Assembly (NCBI GenBank): GCA_000383735.1
Contig: KB912164.1
Span: 1-10,168 of the forward strand
Origin: Verrucomicrobia bacterium SCGC AAA164-M04
GTDB taxonomy: Bacteria > Verrucomicrobiota > Verrucomicrobiae > Verrucomicrobiales > Akkermansiaceae
Direction of reading: 5' to 3'
Length of the DNA stretch: 10,168 bases
The notes beneath the pieces were generated by a model. That model saw nothing but the letters and a program-made list of their open reading frames with translations. It had not been told where the DNA came from and did no database searches. Both the position numbers and the translations under genes were made by a program. Positions 7,188 through 10,168 of the stretch are shown piece after piece; the first letter of the stretch is position 1, and each line of letters starts with the position of its first letter.

Positions 7188-9550
7188 AGATGCTAATCCG
7201 TTCTATTACTATATTTTTTGCGCTCTGGGGTGTGGTTTTACTTTTGGCTCGGTGGCTTGAGATAAATCCTTTTTGGCCAGCCTGGGTGCTTCCTTTGATT
7301 GGGGCTGTCGGAGCTGAATTGATTTTTTGGAGCTATCGATACGAGCGTAATGCAATCAGTCCGCAAAGAGGGCGTCTTCTGATAGGACTTCGCTTGGCGG
7401 AGCTAGGCTTACTTTTGTGGATTCTCCTTCAGCCGGTTTGGAGCCGATATGTGGAGCGTGAAATCGAGCGCGAAGTTATTGTGATGGTCGATGATTCGGC
7501 CTCTATGGATCTAGTGGATGACGGTCAAGATAAGTCACGATTAGAGCTCGCTCGCGAGAAACTTAAAGAGAGTGGGCTAATCGATGAACTCGATGGTAAG
7601 GTTGCTGTTCGGGAGGTGCGAGCGGCACGAAGGGCCCTTCTTGACGATAGCAGTGAAGTCGAAGGTTGGGATCAGGCGACCGATTTGGCCGGAGGTTTGG
7701 AAGCGATTCTTGATCAAGTTCCGCCTGATCAGTTGGCTGGCGTGGTATTACTCAGCGACGGTCGCCATAATCGGCCAGGAAGCGTTGAAGATGTTTCTCG
7801 CCGATTCGGAATTTTGGATGCTCCCATTGCTGTGATTCCATCAGGTAGTGATGTCCCACCAAAGGATGCCGCAATTATTTCAGTGCGCTCTCCAGATTCT
7901 GTTTACCTTGGCGACCGGATCCGAGTAGGTGCTCTTTTGAAGTTCGATGGATTTCGCGGAAAGAAAGCCAAACTACAGCTCTTTGCGGGTGATAAGGAAC
8001 TCGAAACGAAAGAGATTTCTATTCCTCAGGATAATTATCGGGAGGAGGTGAAATTTCGTCATGCGCCCGAAGAAGGAGGAGTTGGAGAATACCGTATCGT
8101 TCTGAGCGGGTTATTAGAGGAGACTTTCGAAAATAACAACGAGTGGGAATTTCAGACGGTAGTCAGTGACGCCCGGACAAATGTCCTATTAATCGATAGG
8201 CATCCACGTTGGGAGTTCCGATACCTGCGAAACCTCTTCTATGGTCGCGATCAGTCAATCCACCTCCAATCGGTGTTGCTTGAGCCAGATCGGATTTCGG
8301 GACATAATCCGCCTAAGGTTGTGGCGTCTGCAACTCGTCCTTTTGGAGAAGCAAATGCAACGCACTTACCCGAAGTAGAAGAAGAGTGGCGAAAGTTTGA
8401 TGTTATTATTGTAGGTGACATTGGTCCTGATGCCTTAAGCAAGGATCAGTGGAGGATTCTTGAGGGTTGCGTTAAAGAAAGGGCGGCTCTTTTGGTTCTG
8501 GTAGCGGGCCCGGAATACATGCCGCATTCTTTTCAGTCGGAAGTCGCCCGTGATCTTATCCCGATAAGGTATGAGGCCTCACGGAGGACCTTTTATGGGA
8601 ATGAGGAAGAATTCCGTTTTTCGCTTACCAATATAGGCCGTAGCCACCCCATTACAGCGCAAGTCGAAGGACAGATGAGTAATGAACGTTTATGGAAACA
8701 GTTTCCAGTGATTCGCTGGAGACATCCGGTCGAAGGGCTCCAGCCTACTGCTGAGGTTCTGCTTTATGCCGAACCCACTGACCAAAAAAAACAGAAAATT
8801 GATTCAGCTGCTAGTCTTGATGCCGCTCTATCTGCGGTGGCTCGCCGTCGTGAGCGGGAGGCTGAGAATGCTCTTTTGGTGACTCGCCAAACAGGTGCCG
8901 GCAAAGTGGCAATGTTGCTAGCAGATCGAACTTGGCGTCTCCGTGAAGGTGTTGGCGATATCTATCACCACCGTTTTTGGGGGCAATTGGTTCGATGGGG
9001 AGCAGGTCCCAATTTACGTTCTGGTAACGAAAAGATTCGGCTTGGAACAGACCAATTGACCTACACTGGTGATGATCGGGTTCAGATCATGACACGGTTG
9101 CGAGATGGTGAGCTAAACCCAATCGAGGACAAAAATCTACTCGCTGAGGTTACTCACGAATCGGGTGAATTGAAGCAGGTGCCTTTGAAATATCGTGAGA
9201 ATTCAAATGGGATCCACGAAAGTCTTGCGGGACCGTTTAGGAAACCTGGGACCTATGAGGTCAAGGTTCGTGACGAAGTAATCACAAGTTTTCGTGTGGT
9301 TGGTGCTCGAAGTGCCGTCGAGCTCTCTGAGACTACTCTCAATCAACCGCTTCTTGATTCCGTAGCAAAAATGTCGGGTGGGCGAGTCTTTAAAGGAGAA
9401 AGTGTCCTTGCTGATCTGTTCCTAAGGGGTGATGAGACGCGGACCGAACTCCGAGAAACGTCTCTTTGGGATACCTGGCCAGTGTTTCTTTTGCTGGCAA
9501 TCCTTCTAACAACAGAATGGGTGATTCGTCGACGCGGCGGACTTAGCTAA
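7184..9550 (+). CDS. Large membrane-anchored VWA / amidotransferase-like protein
   Basis: 788 aa, the last intact gene of the MoxR operon. Three N-terminal TM helices (about 5-23, 30-51, 65-85) have basic residues at the N-terminus and in the RYERNAISPQRGR loop, placing the rest outside the membrane. Then VWA at about 96-220 with an intact MIDAS DDSAS (D103, S105, S107) and LAGVVLLSDGRHN (D192); an Ig-like sheet at about 228-327; an amidotransferase-like fold from VLLIDRHPRWEFRYLRNLF (334-352) through FDVIIVGDIGPDAL and AALLVLVAGPEYMP to GAGKVAMLLADRTWR and YHHRFWGQLVRW (594-605); a second Ig-like sheet at about 617-705; and a TM at 763-781 ending IRRRGGLS. The only Cys I find is C429, not at the nucleophile turn, so no amidase chemistry is expected. 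It starts at GTG 7184, overlapping the previous stop as GTGA; ATG 7190 is possible. It resembles a paralogue of its upstream neighbour without PA14. Confidence 0.88.
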   Translation: MKMLIRSITIFFALWGVVLLLARWLEINPFWPAWVLPLIGAVGAELIFWSYRYERNAISPQRGRLLIGLRLAELGLLLWILLQPVWSRYVEREIEREVIVMVDDSASMDLVDDGQDKSRLELAREKLKESGLIDELDGKVAVREVRAARRALLDDSSEVEGWDQATDLAGGLEAILDQVPPDQLAGVVLLSDGRHNRPGSVEDVSRRFGILDAPIAVIPSGSDVPPKDAAIISVRSPDSVYLGDRIRVGALLKFDGFRGKKAKLQLFAGDKELETKEISIPQDNYREEVKFRHAPEEGGVGEYRIVLSGLLEETFENNNEWEFQTVVSDARTNVLLIDRHPRWEFRYLRNLFYGRDQSIHLQSVLLEPDRISGHNPPKVVASATRPFGEANATHLPEVEEEWRKFDVIIVGDIGPDALSKDQWRILEGCVKERAALLVLVAGPEYMPHSFQSEVARDLIPIRYEASRRTFYGNEEEFRFSLTNIGRSHPITAQVEGQMSNERLWKQFPVIRWRHPVEGLQPTAEVLLYAEPTDQKKQKIDSAASLDAALSAVARRREREAENALLVTRQTGAGKVAMLLADRTWRLREGVGDIYHHRFWGQLVRWGAGPNLRSGNEKIRLGTDQLTYTGDDRVQIMTRLRDGELNPIEDKNLLAEVTHESGELKQVPLKYRENSNGIHESLAGPFRKPGTYEVKVRDEVITSFRVVGARSAVELSETTLNQPLLDSVAKMSGGRVFKGESVLADLFLRGDETRTELRETSLWDTWPVFLLLAILLTTEWVIRRRGGLS

Positions 9551-9787
9551 GCTCTATAATGGGAGATTCTGAGAATAGTTATCACCTTCGTGAACTGCAG
9601 AATGGGTCCAGCGCGTCTAGTGTTTCAGAAAATCTGTTAGATACAGTTTTTGTATTATTTTCGTATTAAGCGTTTCGATTCTTCGCGTTCTTGTCAGGGC
9701 TTTCTCTGCAACGCCGTGGCGAGATGCATAGATTAGCGCAAGTGTTGCTTGGTAAAGAGTGATAAGAGGTGATATCCTTGCCGCCCT
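9551..9787. other. Region after the operon, no intact gene
   Basis: This stretch (to the first plausible PanB-like ATG) contains one short ORF, described separately, and no RNA gene I can recognise. ATACA-GTTTT-TGTAT (9641-9655) forms a 5-bp A/T hairpin followed by TATTTT, at best a weak terminator. TATAAT occurs at 9555-9560 but has no -35 partner. AAGAGGTGAT (9764-9773) is Shine-Dalgarno-like but 14-17 nt before ATG 9788. Confidence 0.4.
9559..9731 (+). pseudogene. 36-codon ORF, possible decayed N-terminus of a membrane protein
   Basis: ATG 9559 opens a 36-codon frame, MGDSENSYHLRELQ...VFVLFSY, ending TAA at 9667-9669, nine bases after the VWA gene stop. On its own it resembles nothing I know. 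Adding one T to the T4 run at 9658-9661 continues it as VFVLFFVLSVSILRVLVRAF up to TAG 9729-9731, giving a 57-residue product: a polar head followed by one convincing hydrophobic helix. In related operons the next gene often encodes a membrane-anchored protein, so this may be a remnant of such a gene. No further in-frame extension is found beyond 9731. Alternatives are a chance ORF or a sequencing indel. No Shine-Dalgarno is seen. Low confidence. Confidence 0.3.
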
Positions 9788-10145
9788 ATGATTCGGGCGC
9801 GAAAAAAAGTTTACAATTTACGATTTAAAAAAGCTAAAGGGAAAGCGTTGTCTCACCCACATCCATGTGAAATCCCCTGAAGAAGCTGCTGCGGCCGAAA
9901 AAGCCGGAGTCGATCTCATGAGTTGCAGTTTCGATTCGGTTGAGTCTCAAGCTCAGCTTCCGAGATTGGTGGAAGCTGCCCCCAATAGTTTTTTTTCGGG
10001 CGCAACTCCGCATGGCTTGACGTCTCAGGAGGAGGCTATCCGGATTGGCTTTAAGGCACTTGAGATGGGAGCGAGCTCGGAAGGGAGCAGGGCGAACCTG
10101 AATCGCTTCCTGCTTTTCTTTCGGGACCTTGAACTCACTAGCTAA
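9788..10145 (+). pseudogene. PanB-like (ketopantoate hydroxymethyltransferase family) N-terminal fragment, frame-broken
   Basis: The frame open from 9792 to TAA 10143-10145 encodes KKFTIYDLKKLKGKRCLTH, then VKSPEEAAAAEKAGVDLMSCSFDSVESQ, then ATPHGLTSQEEAIRIGFKALEMGASS. This matches the N-terminal third of PanB-type TIM barrels: a 'TIxDLxxLKGKR' opening, 'AGVD' before an FDS where PanB has its metal-binding GDS, and the helix before 'GAS'. PanB makes ketopantoate for pantothenate/CoA; divergent homologues of unknown function exist, and this looks like one. In that frame no ATG/GTG/TTG occurs before GTG 9867, which is too late. ATG 9788 reads MIRARKK and joins the frame only if one A of the A7 run 9802-9808 is removed. 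After about 10079 the family pattern stops and 22 unrelated residues follow. Probably a broken gene, or an artefact at the contig end. Confidence 0.5.
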
Positions 10146-10168
10146 AACTCCCAGATCGGAAGCCGAAA

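Noticed and set aside
9555..9560. Perfect TATAAT -10 box just after the operon
   Set aside because: The 16-19 bp upstream positions hold GC-rich coding sequence without a -35 element, and the following ATG overlaps the box.
9641..9655. ATACA/TGTAT hairpin as an intrinsic terminator of the operon
   Set aside because: The stem is only 5 A/T base pairs and the T tract after it is interrupted; too weak to call.
9782..9809. CGCCC/GGGCG hairpin next to a homopolymer as a terminator
   Set aside because: On + the run after the stem is A, not T; on - the T run precedes the stem. Neither fits an intrinsic terminator.
9801..9810. Programmed -1 frameshift site (A AAA AAG heptamer) in the PanB-like gene
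   Set aside because: From ATG 9788 the required shift is +1, and the heptamer in phase for a -1 shift would move ribosomes out of, not into, the PanB-like frame.
1..10168. CRISPR arrays, tRNA/rRNA genes, insertion-sequence ends, toxin-antitoxin or defence genes
   Set aside because: I looked for them by eye on both strands and saw no regular repeats, cloverleaf sequences, transposase motifs or defence-type proteins.

Overview
The window reads as ordinary bacterial chromosome of moderate GC, probably Verrucomicrobiota or a relative in the Planctomycetota-Verrucomicrobiota group. That placement is an inference. It rests on the gene set moxR - DUF58 - BatA-like - large VWA protein, on the fused VWA / amidotransferase-like architecture of the last two, on a PA14 domain in one of them, and on mixed ATG/GTG/TTG starts with few Shine-Dalgarno sites.

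Layout. Positions 1-587 hold the 3' part of a serine beta-lactamase-like hydrolase (+). It converges on a SAM-dependent methyltransferase (-, 627-1235). The methyltransferase diverges, across a very short gap, from hemB (+, 1264-2265; the start may be 1291), which encodes the second enzyme of tetrapyrrole synthesis. After a 104-bp gap comes a compact four-gene operon on +: a MoxR AAA+ ATPase (2370-3377), a DUF58 protein (3398-4321), a 954-aa BatA-like membrane protein (4323-7187) and a 788-aa VWA membrane protein (7184-9550). Spacings in the operon are 20 bp, 1 bp and a 4-bp overlap.

How the operon probably works. From family knowledge, the MoxR ATPase is the cytoplasmic motor and DUF58 its VWA-like partner. 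The two large proteins present VWA, Ig-like and amidotransferase-like domains outside the inner membrane, each anchored at both ends. The BatA-like protein also carries a PA14 domain, typically a carbohydrate-binding or adhesive module, which hints at a cell-envelope or glycan-related client. Both amidotransferase-like domains appear to lack a catalytic Cys, so they look like scaffolds. This is a Bat/MoxR-VWA type system with an unusual accessory domain rather than a wholly new system.

The right end (9551-10168) looks damaged. It holds a 36-codon ORF that becomes a plausible membrane-anchored N-terminus if one base is added at a T run. It also holds the N-terminal third of a PanB-like (ketopantoate hydroxymethyltransferase family) protein. 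That reading frame is cut off from its likely ATG by one extra base in an A7 run, and the family resemblance stops abruptly near 10079. Real gene decay, homopolymer sequencing error or a chimeric contig end could each explain this; the sequence alone cannot decide.
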